NCBI GenBank assembly: GCA_937926205.1
Contig: CALEYL010000079.1
Coordinates: 1 to 64,000 of the forward strand
Length of the DNA stretch: 64,000 bases
Direction: 5' to 3'
Origin: an uncultured Saprospiraceae bacterium
GTDB taxonomy: Bacteria; Bacteroidota; Bacteroidia; Chitinophagales; Saprospiraceae
Part shown: piece by piece, positions 51,201 through 59,141 of the stretch
How positions within the stretch are numbered: position 1 is the first letter of the stretch
Layout of the letters: each line of letters opens with the position of its first letter
Position numbers and translations under genes: made by a program
Notes under the pieces: generated by a model
Databases searched by the model: none
The model's input: the letters and a program-made list of their open reading frames with translations, nothing else
What the model was told of the DNA's origin: nothing

Positions 51201-54001
51201 TGCACGTTGGCAACTGCCGTGAATTTCCGGGTATAACCATCGTATTGCAATTCTGTAACCGATGGCAAAGTGGAAGCCGGTTGCCCGCATAAATTGGCGC
51301 TGGAAGCCGGTTGGTTATTGGCATAGAATCCTGAATTGCTCTGGTGGTTAACCGTATTGGTATTGACCGGAGTTGTCGTAGCAGGAACCAGCGCAATGTT
51401 TTGAGTTCCACTGGGGATTCCCGGGCCGGAAATGAAAAAGCCCAGTACATCGTTGAGTGGATTGCCAACCTGTTCACAATACCCCTCAGATGCATACACA
51501 AAACGAAAGGTAACCGTAGGTTGCGTGGGAATAAAATCGAATTCAAGGCTGGCCCGGTCATAGAGCGTTCCCGTGGTCAGGGTAGCCAAATCGGCATCGG
51601 GGGTTACGCCGCCAACGCCGCTACCTGCATTATCGCTGTTGTTTGGTCCGATAGCCAAAGTGCTCGGACCGGTAGCCAAAATGACGCCTGATTCAAATCC
51701 AATATTGGTTAAACCATTGGAAAAAGTGCCAAACTGACTTGCCTGGCCCTGGGTAGTTACATTGCTGATGTCGAAGCAATTGCCGCCAACCAGCACGTCT
51801 TTCACGAGCACATTGCCGGAAACCCCGGGTTGCACACCAAGGGTTGTAAGCAGTTGCTGGACCGGATTGTTGTTTGGCGTTTGCGCAAACTGCAAGGGCT
51901 GGTCAGGTTCCTGAAAATTACCGCTTGCCGTGCAGGGGTAAGTGCAGATCAGTTCGCTGACGTCTACGCAACCATCGTCTGCAATGCAGCAAATGGTGTT
52001 CGTGCCTTTTGGAAATTGCGTCTGCGGCGTAATGGGCACAAGGCCGCTATCCGTCACCAGGTAGCAGGTGACGACCGGATTGGGGTTGCAGTTGTCTGTT
52101 GCCGTTGGTTGCGGCAAAACCCCGGTGTAATAACATTGGCCAGGATTCGTATTAACCGTCAGGTCTTGCGGGCAATTGATGGTTGGAGGCACATTGTCCC
52201 GTACCAGAATGGTCTGCACACAGGTATGCAACCGGCCGCATTCATCGGTCACCGACCAGGTGCGGAGCACTGTGGCGTCGCAGGGCATGGTACCGCTGAC
52301 GACATCTGTATAAGTAATGGAAGGCGCTACGCCCGAGCAGGCGCCCGTCAGCGTAGCAAATCCCGTGTTGGCTGGCCCAAGGTCAGTATTGCAGCTGACC
52401 GTGAGGTTAGGCGGACAGCTGAATACCGGCGACTGGGGATATTTGATGGTTACGTTTTTACAAATGGTGTTGCTGCAACCATTACCCATTACCGTCAGAC
52501 AGACGTTGTACGTGGCGCATTGAGCCGGATAGGTGTGAAACGGGTTGGCAGCAATCGAAGTTTGTGGAATACCCAGTACCGAATAGCCAAAATTCCAGGA
52601 ATAGGAAAGTGGCGCCGGTCCGGTAGATGTATTGGTAAAGCTCACCGTGGGGTCGCAATTCGGGAAGTCAAAGTTAAAATTCGCTACACAAGGCTCAGAA
52701 CTACAGGCATCTGCCTCTTGCCAGGTCCGCAAAGTGCCGGTCAGTCCAGCTGGCACCGGCGTATCGAAAAACGTGACGTCTGGCAGCAACGGACCCTCGA
52801 ATAGGGTGCTGTTTGGCAACAAAACATCATCTCCCATGGTGGCTATACAACTGTTCAAGCTTAAATCCGTCACCGCTGCCAGGCCACAAAACTGCCCAAA
52901 ACTAACATTGGGAATGGACCGGCCATCGGCGTAAGCCAGTTGGTTGGCAGATACCAGCGACAGCGTTCCGCCTGTTTGAGCGGTTGCGTTGCCGTTTAGC
53001 AATTTCACGGCAGTCAAGTCCGGGAAACCGGCTGTTTCAGATATTTGATACACACAGGGCGCCTGGCTACCCGATTTTTTACCCATCACATAAGTGTCCC
53101 CGCTGCCCGTAGCCTGAATTACCTGACTGGCCTCAGCAGCGCCGGAGATCGTATAATCCCATAGCCCGATCAAATCGCTGTCGAATTTCATGAGGTGCAC
53201 TTTGGAATCCTGAATGCCGGATCCAATGGCATAAACAGTCCCGCCACCTCCGAGCGTAAGATCTGTAATCGAAAAAAGAAAACCTGGGGTTGCTCCACCG
53301 ACTGGCTGCCCGGTATTGTCGATTTGCATGACGATGCCCTGAACATCCAGATTGGCTGCAATGAGCATATCTCCGTTTGGAAGGGCTTCCAGATCGCGTG
53401 CAAATTTATTTCCTGTGAAAAATATCGGCCCGGTATATAGTTTTTTCCAGTTGAATGTGCCGTTTTCATTACAATTCAGCAAAACCATATCTTCAATCGT
53501 CGTTACAGGATCGGTTTGTGAGCCTAATATGTAATAAGGGAAAGCCGCAAGTTGGGGTAATGGGTTGCGAACGATTTTTTTGAAACAGTCCTTACCGGGA
53601 CTGTCCTGGGTGCGCACCCAGGTAAAAGCCCCTGCCGCCGTCACCAAACCCATGATGCTTTTGCTGTTGACATCTTGTGGCAGCGTGTGTCCGACCACCA
53701 GCAGGCTACCCGAGGGCGTCAGCACGGCATCTTCCCACACGGAAGCGGTGTTCAGGCTCAGCGTCCATTGAAGGACCCCCTGAGCGTTCAGGCGTGTCAC
53801 GGTTGCACGACCGGGCTGGCCATTTGTGACTTCGCCATGCCCAAGCACATAATAACTGCCGCTGCTGTTGATTACTTTGGAAAATGTTTCGTCGAGGGGC
53901 GTGCCAAAGACACGCTGAAACTGCGCCTGAACCGGCTCTGTAAGTAAGACAAAAATACAACTGAACGCTAAGTTTGCAAGGTTGGCTGGTGTAACCTTCA
54001 T
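45299..54001 (-). CDS. Giant T9SS-secreted multi-domain adhesin
   Basis: A 2900-aa exported protein. In order (approximate residues): signal peptide; repeat region to 430; PKD-like domain (440-520); HYR domains (about 527-690, 1094-1190, 1270-1360), each with a NVPPTINCPQDLT-type strand; choice-of-anchor-L-like domain (704-977); Calx-beta-like (997-1077, ATAGFDYAPF and EGDETIVVTLNN); Cys-rich repeats (1362-1600 and 2105-2220); PKD-like (1605-1690); NHL/SMP-30-like propeller (1715-2100); SdrD_B-like (2230-2330); Kelch-like repeats (2460-2800, KLYAGGSFGG type); and a type IX sorting domain (2820-2900) with LRIYPNPNAGDFTLDL and GLYFVQVVEDG. It is delivered to the surface by T9SS and likely mediates adhesion. 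A LytTR-type site lies upstream. Confidence 0.93.
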   Translation of the reverse strand: MKVTPANLANLAFSCIFVLLTEPVQAQFQRVFGTPLDETFSKVINSSGSYYVLGHGEVTNGQPGRATVTRLNAQGVLQWTLSLNTASVWEDAVLTPSGSLLVVGHTLPQDVNSKSIMGLVTAAGAFTWVRTQDSPGKDCFKKIVRNPLPQLAAFPYYILGSQTDPVTTIEDMVLLNCNENGTFNWKKLYTGPIFFTGNKFARDLEALPNGDMLIAANLDVQGIVMQIDNTGQPVGGATPGFLFSITDLTLGGGGTVYAIGSGIQDSKVHLMKFDSDLIGLWDYTISGAAEASQVIQATGSGDTYVMGKKSGSQAPCVYQISETAGFPDLTAVKLLNGNATAQTGGTLSLVSANQLAYADGRSIPNVSFGQFCGLAAVTDLSLNSCIATMGDDVLLPNSTLFEGPLLPDVTFFDTPVPAGLTGTLRTWQEADACSSEPCVANFNFDFPNCDPTVSFTNTSTGPAPLSYSWNFGYSVLGIPQTSIAANPFHTYPAQCATYNVCLTVMGNGCSNTICKNVTIKYPQSPVFSCPPNLTVSCNTDLGPANTGFATLTGACSGVAPSITYTDVVSGTMPCDATVLRTWSVTDECGRLHTCVQTILVRDNVPPTINCPQDLTVNTNPGQCYYTGVLPQPTATDNCNPNPVVTCYLVTDSGLVPITPQTQFPKGTNTICCIADDGCVDVSELICTYPCTASGNFQEPDQPLQFAQTPNNNPVQQLLTTLGVQPGVSGNVLVKDVLVGGNCFDISNVTTQGQASQFGTFSNGLTNIGFESGVILATGPSTLAIGPNNSDNAGSGVGGVTPDADLATLTTGTLYDRASLEFDFIPTQPTVTFRFVYASEGYCEQVGNPLNDVLGFFISGPGIPSGTQNIALVPATTTPVNTNTVNHQSNSGFYANNQPASSANLCGQPASTLPSVTELQYDGYTRKFTAVANVQPGQTYHLKLAIADVGDDLNDSAVFLDAGSFDAGGDASVEWAVNSNPVSAVAYENCGTVNLVFNRVGGSINLPLTVAYTITGNATAGFDYAPFASSVVIPAGQSQLILPVTILNDAILEGDETIVVTLNNVCSFLMPQKTLTIKDKALLQAKCTFTLTVEDHEPPTIMCPPNVTVSGTLNGQGICTAVVGNLAPTVSDNCPMLMVDYVISGATTGTGINDASGTTFLAGTSIVTYTATDMGGNMVTCQTEVTVTCLPPQPCDVTIIATYVDNCGHVQLNASASGPSGYSYQWCSGESTQMLDLMLPCGEHDFCVSVTCEDGSMASDAITVTVSDNIPPTINCPQDMTITALAPDCDMPVHGIHSLGASDNCGTPTVTYVITGATTASGSGDASGTTFNSGTSTVTYTATDWCNNMSSCSFDVTIDCDTCACLGFQNMEFYNFLNGPNLPALCDSTTVMLPCIGSDALYWFQWSLLCSDPLCQQSFDYSIVPAGGGPALISGTVPLGSPPFLSFSYGQLSGPGNYTIILTGHCGTDSCVCHINFSVPSCCNCGGFSDMTWRPTQGGFTQFVACGDTLAVPCDQVFFPQVAGIFQCMGTQCPTNQTIQWSLQDPSGNPIQSGPLTFQTNFLLALDPDWFVHPGIYTLTFNGSCAGQMCPPCVLYLESDGCECCSDFDDFCALVAEGFTVEQDGCTVTVCAPQFDDCHFLTRPPNFGDGSPVLGVIVPANGCWTHTYTQSGTYTICANVFETTGDSACWSKEMCVTVTCDMPSLFQCGMAVNTYQPISQLLSDKVLSVRDIRDRTGIPTLVNWPALEITHPQWTYGTLGSIFGIAIDKFNNIYVGATSVYSYNWPNTDHYGAAGSGGIYKIDAVTGNPSVFVKTAASVGPPVLGVSEMPNDLTGLGNLCYDEPFHQFFVTNMEDGRIYRIDGNTGNVLSTFDPFAPDNNSPGMVCEGERIWGIGIYDNRIYFNQSFGSFSSANKIHSVGRNPISGDFDYANGTNFEITIPVYSGILNGSSPVSDIEFSSDGKMLLAERSQTGSPCASADPTPTAHESRVLEYELNSFQVWVPTSHQFQVGDPSYNQSAAGGVDYGYDSIDPVSGVFGKCDSMVWATGDGLSFSPVDVYGIVGMPATGNIWFNDSWIVDSDMMFSMNPKTLIGDVDIIHCECPADMDTCVCLGFANLTFSNGTGNWSRPLSCNNLTSVQLPCIGNNDFYYFSGTLLCSGPMCASSIGYEIVSANGGPALISGTVSNSNSFTLPPFPYTLFPGPGNYQLILTGQCGGSPCACVINFIVPSCTSYVYGRVYADIDCVGGAFTDQPTLSGWTVNVFDAFGNVSGSVVTDAAGGYAFENLPPGDYIVQLVQQDGWSPSVPLSGMYSLTIEEPAPMGGPRTYSLNFGLCSQCDCSALQFSINNYDGCCYYLEVQNNASFCFTEIDLTVDAGQFINVISNGWTVNQLAPDHLQLIPPGGYIPSGQKVPVQFCVHGNQNPLYSLSTDYIDSGQTITCSATIQSACTPECSAPCADNSLWSAIETVHTYAMVEFQGKLIIGGIFNQIGTQTGFNNIAAWDGASFTPLGAGLPSLPSGFSGVFALAVHNGKLYAGGSFGGPGGNIAVWNPVSMTWSALDGGLGSNVTNGSKEVFALLSTPNGLVAGGRFNTAGLSNPLSNVNSIAIWDDVLGRWTDNLGGGLQYNSFYADIRSLSLYMGNIVAGGAIDKAGSTTIKGIAYWENQAWHPLGGGINFGYVNTMTQYGNKLYAGGDFYNASNVPGTQKIAAWNGQNWESVGGGVPVINNNERIQSLYVYNGRLYAGGVFTQIGITNANAVAEWDEANQSWTSTNHFYEFVSSLATYEEPGMACTLFSGSNGPVDGVLRKWTCLATNTEEVPFAPLRIYPNPNAGDFTLDLTQAATPGMRFRIIGLTGQILLEKAAEAGSARQTIEAGILPSGLYFVQVVEDGRVVGVERFVKQ

Positions 54002-54119
54002 AGTGTGTGCGATTTAACTGGTGATTTATTGTCCCTTAAAGATTGATACTACATATAGAATAAGTCAACCACTGGATGATGTGTGACAAACGAATAAAAA
54101 AATCTGATTATGGATATGC

Positions 54120-54171
54120 AAAAAAGCCGCATAGCAGTTTCGGAAACCCGACTGGCCCATACGGCTTTTTT
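54120..54171. terminator. Bidirectional terminator-like hairpin in the adhesin leader
   Basis: AAAAAAGCCG (54120-54129) and CGGCTTTTTT (54162-54171) form a 10-bp stem with T-runs on both strands. It lies between the Uma2 gene (stop at 54294) and the adhesin ATG (54001), but also downstream of the predicted start point given by the site B -7 element (54218-54225). It may end the Uma2 transcript, act as an attenuator in a 210-nt adhesin leader, or both. Confidence 0.7.
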
Positions 54172-54217
54172 CGTCGCCTTGATTTTTTGAGATGGCATCA
54201 TTGCCAGGTTCGCCGGA

Positions 54218-54287
54218 CAAAGATGTCATTTACTACAATGCACCGCCGAATTCTGTGTGATTCGGTCGTTTTTTGATGAAATTCGGT
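54218..54287 (-). promoter_or_regulatory. LytTR-type double box and -7 element, site B
   Basis: ATTCGGT boxes at 54260-54266 and 54281-54287 (21 bp between starts). CAAAGATG at 54218-54225 (CATCTTTG on the gene strand) starts 42 bp before the first box, as at sites A and C. The downstream minus-strand gene is the giant adhesin, 217 bp away, with a terminator-like hairpin between. Confidence 0.72.
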
Positions 54288-54293
54288 TGAATT

Positions 54294-54896
54294 TTAAACG
54301 AATACTTCCTTTAAAGGGATGACAAGGTCAGGGAAAATGGCAGATCGAAGTGGGTCTTCTGTTGTAACTGGTGCAAGGCCGATGTAGACGCCCGCTTCAT
54401 TTAGGACATAGACAAGCACCATTTTTTCAGCCGGATTGACGATCCAGTATTCCCGAACTCCAGCTTCTTCATACACGCGGAATTTTTCCCGCATCTCTTT
54501 GGTGCTGTTACCAGGTGAGAGGATTTCTATGACCAGATCAGGAGCGCCGGCACAACCGAGTTCGTCGAGTTTGGCCGGGTCGCAAACAATGCACAAATCA
54601 GGTTGCACGACCGTTGTGTCCTGACCTTTTTTGCGGCTAACCGGCAGGCGTACGTCGAAGGGGGCGGCAAAAACCTGACAGGCATTATGTTCAAAAAAAT
54701 TAAAAATCTTTGCAGTGAAAAAGGCGGATATTCTTTGGTGTATTACACTTGGCGCCGGAGGCATCCGAAACAACTTCCCCCGGATGAGTTCTACCCTTTC
54801 CTGGAATTGCCACATCAAATAATCAGCATAAGTATAGCTGCCCTCGGGGTCGAGCTGTGAAAGATCCGTGATGGCAGGTTGTGTGGCGACGTGCAT
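54294..54896 (-). CDS. Uma2-family (DUF820) putative endonuclease
   Basis: A 200-aa protein of the Uma2 family, which has a PD-(D/E)XK nuclease fold. The catalytic strand residues are visible: VELIRGKLFRMPPAPS (Glu), VVQPDLCIVCD (Asp), PDLVIEILSPGNS (Glu in the ExK-like position) and MREKFRVYEEAGVREYWIV. These genes are abundant in Cyanobacteria and Bacteroidota; their biological role is unsettled. It appears to be a single-gene unit, with a terminator-like hairpin downstream. Confidence 0.92.
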   Translation of the reverse strand: MHVATQPAITDLSQLDPEGSYTYADYLMWQFQERVELIRGKLFRMPPAPSVIHQRISAFFTAKIFNFFEHNACQVFAAPFDVRLPVSRKKGQDTTVVQPDLCIVCDPAKLDELGCAGAPDLVIEILSPGNSTKEMREKFRVYEEAGVREYWIVNPAEKMVLVYVLNEAGVYIGLAPVTTEDPLRSAIFPDLVIPLKEVFV

Positions 54897-54996
54897 GCCC
54901 GATTTTTTGACAATTAAAGAATAAAATTACGAAAAATCAGTCGGTTTGCCAACTCTTTACCATTGGTCCTATGAAAAATTAATCCAAAAATTTGTC

Positions 54997-55004
54997 TATT
55001 TTTG
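54997..55004 (+). promoter_or_regulatory. -7 element of the aspartic protease gene
   Basis: TATTTTTG is a perfect match to the Bacteroidota TAnnTTTG -7 element, 32 bp before the chosen ATG at 55037. No convincing -33 element is seen at the expected distance. Confidence 0.5.
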
Positions 55005-55036
55005 TAGACTGTTCTTTATGGAAAAAATAAATGATT

Positions 55037-55456
55037 ATGGGATTAGTCCACGCTGAAATCGACTTAATAAACGGCCGGGATGCGGATGATTTTGAAGATG
55101 GGCGGATTTCAGAAAACGAAATCCGAAAGATGACCGTTCGAATGAATGTGGATTCGGGTGCGATAATGTTGTCTATCAATGAAAATATCCAGCATCAACT
55201 TGGCCTTCGTACCCGCGAGATGCGCCCCTGTCAACTGGCTGATGGCAGTTACGTTGATTTACCTGTTGTATGGCCGGTTATGGTTCGGTTTGGCAACCGC
55301 AAAAGTGTCACCGGTGCATTGGTCTTACCAAATAATACAGAACCACTCCTCGGGGCAATTCCTATGGAAGAAATGGACCTTTTAGTAGATCCTGCACGAG
55401 GTCGTCTGATTCCGAACCCGGAACATCCTAACGAGCCGGTCATGGCACTCCGATAA
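55037..55456 (+). CDS. Retroviral-type (clan AA) aspartic protease-like protein
   Basis: A 139-aa protein. I use the ATG at 55037 (MGLVHAEIDLING), since relatives begin this way; 55031 is possible. The motif VRMNVDSGAIMLSINE has the catalytic Asp in DSG, followed by the psi-loop-like VLPNNTEPLLGAIPMEEMDL, in which LLGAIPME is the usual second landmark of single-domain retropepsin-like proteases. Such proteins must dimerise to form the active site. Cellular substrates are unknown. It is convergent with the EAD-like gene, whose stop lies 11 bp away. Confidence 0.82.
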   Translation: MGLVHAEIDLINGRDADDFEDGRISENEIRKMTVRMNVDSGAIMLSINENIQHQLGLRTREMRPCQLADGSYVDLPVVWPVMVRFGNRKSVTGALVLPNNTEPLLGAIPMEEMDLLVDPARGRLIPNPEHPNEPVMALR

Positions 55457-55467
55457 AAGACAATACT

Positions 55468-56013
55468 CTACCCAAACCAGGCCAAAATCCGCTTCCAGAT
55501 ACTTTTTGCAGGCGCTTTTGTATCCGTTTTTTGCTCGGCTAATTCCCAAAGCAAAAATTTGGTTTTGTGTTGAATCAACTCCCAGTTTGCCAATTCGATG
55601 GCACCCGCCTCGTATTGTTTTCTGCCGATTTCGTATTGTGCCTGCATCAAAATGGAAACATCTCCGAATGATTCACAAAAAGCAAGGGCTTCCTGAATTT
55701 CATGCCCTTCAATTAAATGGCTGAGCGATAATTTTGCTGCATCCGGCGGCGCTTTAAACACAACTGCTTCAGACACAAACAACAGGCTCAAAACACTTTC
55801 GTAATACTGCAATTGCAAGCGGCTCCAGGTTTCGGCATCAATCAGGCCAAGGTCGTATTGACGCCGGGAAGCGTCCATCTTGCCTGCAAGGGTTGTTGCT
55901 TCAGGAATATTCGAGTCGTTGAGCAAGCGAACCACCTGTTCCGTATTGCCCAGACGCATCTGCCGACGGATTTGGGATTTTGTCCATCCTTCTGATTCGG
56001 AATCATTTGCCAT
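55468..56013 (-). CDS. Tandem EAD11-like effector-associated domain protein
   Basis: A 181-aa helical protein made of two related halves: residues about 10-77 (IRRQMRLGNTEQVVRLLND, RRQYDLGLIDAETWSRLQLQ) and about 93-162 (LSHLIEGHEIQEALAFCES, GRKQYEAGAIELANWELIQH). Each half matches the plan of effector-associated domain 11: a helix with a GN/GH turn, a variable helix, then a basic helix, a GLIDxE-type turn, and a final helix. EADs are adaptors in bacterial conflict systems that recruit effectors by like-like contacts; here they occur without an attached effector. A LytTR-type double box and -7 element lie directly upstream (site C). Confidence 0.65.
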   Translation of the reverse strand: MANDSESEGWTKSQIRRQMRLGNTEQVVRLLNDSNIPEATTLAGKMDASRRQYDLGLIDAETWSRLQLQYYESVLSLLFVSEAVVFKAPPDAAKLSLSHLIEGHEIQEALAFCESFGDVSILMQAQYEIGRKQYEAGAIELANWELIQHKTKFLLWELAEQKTDTKAPAKSIWKRILAWFG

Positions 56014-56043
56014 GGCATATGTATCACATTCACCTCAATCCTG

Positions 56044-56113
56044 CAAATATGCAATTCCGGGTAATTCCGTGCCCGAAATAATGCGATTCGGTCGGAAAGT
56101 CATGCGATTCGGT
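56044..56113 (-). promoter_or_regulatory. LytTR-type double box and -7 element, site C
   Basis: ATTCGGT boxes at 56086-56092 and 56107-56113 (21 bp between starts), each inside TGCGATTCGGT, and CAAATATG at 56044-56051 (CATATTTG on the gene strand) starting 42 bp before the first box. The EAD-like gene starts at 56013, giving a short leader. The kinase gene ends at 56128, so the site occupies nearly the whole intergenic gap. Confidence 0.78.
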
Positions 56114-56127
56114 AAAAAGTTGATACT

Positions 56128-59076
56128 TTAGTTCGCGGGCACATGGAGGACAACGCGCATGCCCTGCACTGTTCCATCAGCAGCCAGGATATTTTCACGC
56201 AGCAATGCCTGCTGTCCAGCCAATATTTCAAGCCGTCTTTGGGTCAATGTCATGCCGACAGATTTATGACCGGTTACAGGATGATCAGCGCCATCTGAAT
56301 CAATGCCGGGACCATTATCGACTACTGTTGCAATCAGCGCCCCTTCTTTTTGGGAAAAGACGATGCTGATCCGCCCCCCTTCTGTTTTGTTTTTCATGCC
56401 ATGCAGCAGGGCATTCTCCACAAAAGGCTGCACCAACATGGGGGGCAGGAAAATGTCATCCGGATCAAGTTCCGGATCGCATTTAACCTCATAAGTGAAT
56501 TTTCCCCGAAATCGCAGTTGTTCAAGCGCCAGGTAATTTTCCAGCATCTCCGTTTCTTCCTTCAAACTGTGGCGTCCGTCGACTGAACCGTGCAACGCCA
56601 AACGCACCAAACGGGCAAAACGCGAAAGGTAGCGCGTTGCTAAAGCCGGGTCGTTTTCCGTAATAAAATGCTGAATGCTGTTGAGACAATTGAAGATGAA
56701 GTGGGGGTTCATTTGTGCCCGGAGTGCCGCCGATTCCAGATCACGTATTTTATCGCGAATCGCTGCATCCCGATGTGTTTTAAGCAGGCGGTTGCGGTAC
56801 CAAAAAGCCAGGCCACCCACTAAAAATAAAGCCATCAAGGCAAAAAACCACCCGGTTTGCCACCAGGCAGGTCGAATTTCAAAGGTCCAGCGCGTGGGTT
56901 CACTCCATATGCCATTTTCATTTTGAGCCTGCACTTCAAAGGCATAAGTGCCGGGAGAAAGGTTGGCAAAATTTACCTCCCTGTTATTGGAATAAACAAA
57001 TGTTGTATCTGCCCCCAGCAGGCGATAGCGGTAAGGGATGTTGCCATCTGAACGGTAATGCAGTGAAAAAAAGCGAATGAAAAGATTGTTTTTATTGAAG
57101 GCCAATCTTAATTCCCGTTGAAAAACGCCGGGTTTATTATTGATCAGTAACTTTTCCAACACCGGAGCAGGCATTGGGTAAGGCTTTGGAAAATCATGCA
57201 GGCGAACCAGTCCCTGGTCCGTTGCCATCCAGATTTCTCCCGGAAAAGTAATGACATCATTTACCTGATTGGAGGGCAATCCTTGTTTTATGCTGATGGT
57301 TTCGATGCGCCAACTTCCATCAGCTTGGGGCTTGAAATGATTCAGCCCGGCACTGGAACAGGCAAAAACACTGCCATCCGGACTGGAGTAGAGTTTGGTA
57401 ATAAAATCAGAAGTCAAGCCATCCCGCTTTGTAAAGTGCGCAAATTTGCCCTGCTTGTCCCTAAACAACACGCCGGTAGCGCGCAAACTGATCGCCATCC
57501 CCCCATCAGGCAGGCAGATCAAATCGCGTGGTTGAAAATGCAGGGCTGGATGGTCAAAAGGAGGCAGTTCGTATTGCCCATTGCGCCACAAGCGCAAACC
57601 TTTCTCTGTCGTCACCCAGACATTTCCTTCAGAGTCAGGCGTGACAGAAAAGGTTCGAAGGGAAGATTGTATTGACCGCCCGATAAGGTCAGCTTCTGTT
57701 TTCAGTACATCAACCCGATAAAATCCCGATGAGGCACTGGTCCACAGCATCTGACCGGAGGGATCGGGCGTAATTTTTTTGCCCTGGGTTTCCCCCCGCC
57801 TCCCGGAAAGCTTGTCATGGCTGATGATTGAATTCCATTTTCCCTCTTCCAAAAAACAAAGAAGGTCGCTGCACCACAATCGCTGTTGAAGCGAATCAAA
57901 AAAAATGGCCTGTACTTCTCTGGTTAACAGGGGGGGATGCAGCATTAGTTTAGGTGTCCCTTTACTCCGATCAAGGGCGATGATATCCACCGGGCGCAAT
58001 CCGGCAAAAAGCGTCTTTTGTCCATCTTTTGTCAGGCAAACAACATCATTAGATGGCAGCCCGGATATGGTATTAAAAACGTCGATACCCGGGTTTTTGC
58101 AATAAAAAACGCCGGCATGATGCGTTGTCGCCCACCAGCCACCCGCTCGGTCACACCAAAAATCCGTAACGAAGTGCCCAGGCAACAAATTCTTATAAAT
58201 GCCCTTTCTCAGATGTTCCCGGGAAGCAAAATAAAACAAGCCACAGTTTGGGCCAATATGCGATGCAATCAAAATTTCACCGGCGTCGGTCTCCGCGGCT
58301 TTTTCTACCAGCATGGGTGCAGGCGACCGCCAGACCAAACGGTCGTCGTGAAACAAACAAAAAGTAACCTGACTGCTGCACAGCAAACCCCCGTTGCGCA
58401 AGGCCCAGATTCCTCTGTACTTTTCGGTAAAAGGCAGCCTTATCATCAGCTTTCCCAGCGTGGTCCTGTTGCCATTCTTCCAGCGCACAATATTCATATA
58501 CATGGAATCGGGCGCAACGACATTCGGAAACATGACGTTTGAGCTATACAATATTTTTTTGCTAACTTCCGTAAAAATGAAACTGTTGCTGCTTGAATCG
58601 GCTATGACTCTGAGATCGCCCTTTTTATTGACAGACAAGAGGCCGCAACCATTCAAAGCCATCCAAACCGTCTGGTCTTGTGAAACACACAATTGCTCTA
58701 TCGGCCTGAATTTCTGACGATATGGCGCCGTCACGGTGTTGTATTTCCACGCGCGTACCGTGTCGTTTTCAATAAACCAAACAGAAGCATCCAGTCGGGC
58801 AAACCAGATCCTTCCATTTGCATCCTCTGTGGGCATGAACGCTTCACTACCCTTCAAAGCGCTGGTATCTGCAGGCTGGATGAATTCATAGCCATTGAAG
58901 CGGCAAATGCCCTGATTGGTCACAAACCACATATACCCTTTACTATCCTCCATGGAATCATACACAATATTGCCGGGTAAGCCCTGAGCCGTTGTGTAAT
59001 TACGCCACGAAAGTTGCTGGGCCGAGGTCATCACCGACCCAAACACAAGCAACAACAATAGCCTGGTTTTTGTCAT
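56128..59076 (-). CDS. Sensor histidine kinase, reg_prop/Y_Y_Y type
   Basis: I start at 59076 (MTKTRLLLLLVFGSVMTSAQ, a signal peptide); 59091 is an alternative, while the frame further upstream runs antisense through the regulator gene. The 982-aa protein has a periplasmic two-component-regulator propeller (TTAQGLPGNIVYDSMEDSKG, later DQGLVRLHDF), a Y_Y_Y domain (YRYRLLGADTTFVYSNNREV), one membrane helix (about residue 760), a His_kinase domain with the phospho-acceptor His in QMNPHFIFNCLNSIQ, and a HATPase with VENALLHG and DNGPGI. It senses an unknown periplasmic signal and should phosphorylate the LytTR regulator encoded divergently 130 bp away. Confidence 0.94.
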   Translation of the reverse strand: MTKTRLLLLLVFGSVMTSAQQLSWRNYTTAQGLPGNIVYDSMEDSKGYMWFVTNQGICRFNGYEFIQPADTSALKGSEAFMPTEDANGRIWFARLDASVWFIENDTVRAWKYNTVTAPYRQKFRPIEQLCVSQDQTVWMALNGCGLLSVNKKGDLRVIADSSSNSFIFTEVSKKILYSSNVMFPNVVAPDSMYMNIVRWKNGNRTTLGKLMIRLPFTEKYRGIWALRNGGLLCSSQVTFCLFHDDRLVWRSPAPMLVEKAAETDAGEILIASHIGPNCGLFYFASREHLRKGIYKNLLPGHFVTDFWCDRAGGWWATTHHAGVFYCKNPGIDVFNTISGLPSNDVVCLTKDGQKTLFAGLRPVDIIALDRSKGTPKLMLHPPLLTREVQAIFFDSLQQRLWCSDLLCFLEEGKWNSIISHDKLSGRRGETQGKKITPDPSGQMLWTSASSGFYRVDVLKTEADLIGRSIQSSLRTFSVTPDSEGNVWVTTEKGLRLWRNGQYELPPFDHPALHFQPRDLICLPDGGMAISLRATGVLFRDKQGKFAHFTKRDGLTSDFITKLYSSPDGSVFACSSAGLNHFKPQADGSWRIETISIKQGLPSNQVNDVITFPGEIWMATDQGLVRLHDFPKPYPMPAPVLEKLLINNKPGVFQRELRLAFNKNNLFIRFFSLHYRSDGNIPYRYRLLGADTTFVYSNNREVNFANLSPGTYAFEVQAQNENGIWSEPTRWTFEIRPAWWQTGWFFALMALFLVGGLAFWYRNRLLKTHRDAAIRDKIRDLESAALRAQMNPHFIFNCLNSIQHFITENDPALATRYLSRFARLVRLALHGSVDGRHSLKEETEMLENYLALEQLRFRGKFTYEVKCDPELDPDDIFLPPMLVQPFVENALLHGMKNKTEGGRISIVFSQKEGALIATVVDNGPGIDSDGADHPVTGHKSVGMTLTQRRLEILAGQQALLRENILAADGTVQGMRVVLHVPAN

Positions 59077-59141
59077 AAAATACCGGGGCATGAAGGATAT
59101 CGTGAAATAAATAGAATCTCTAAATTTGAGAAAAAAATGCG

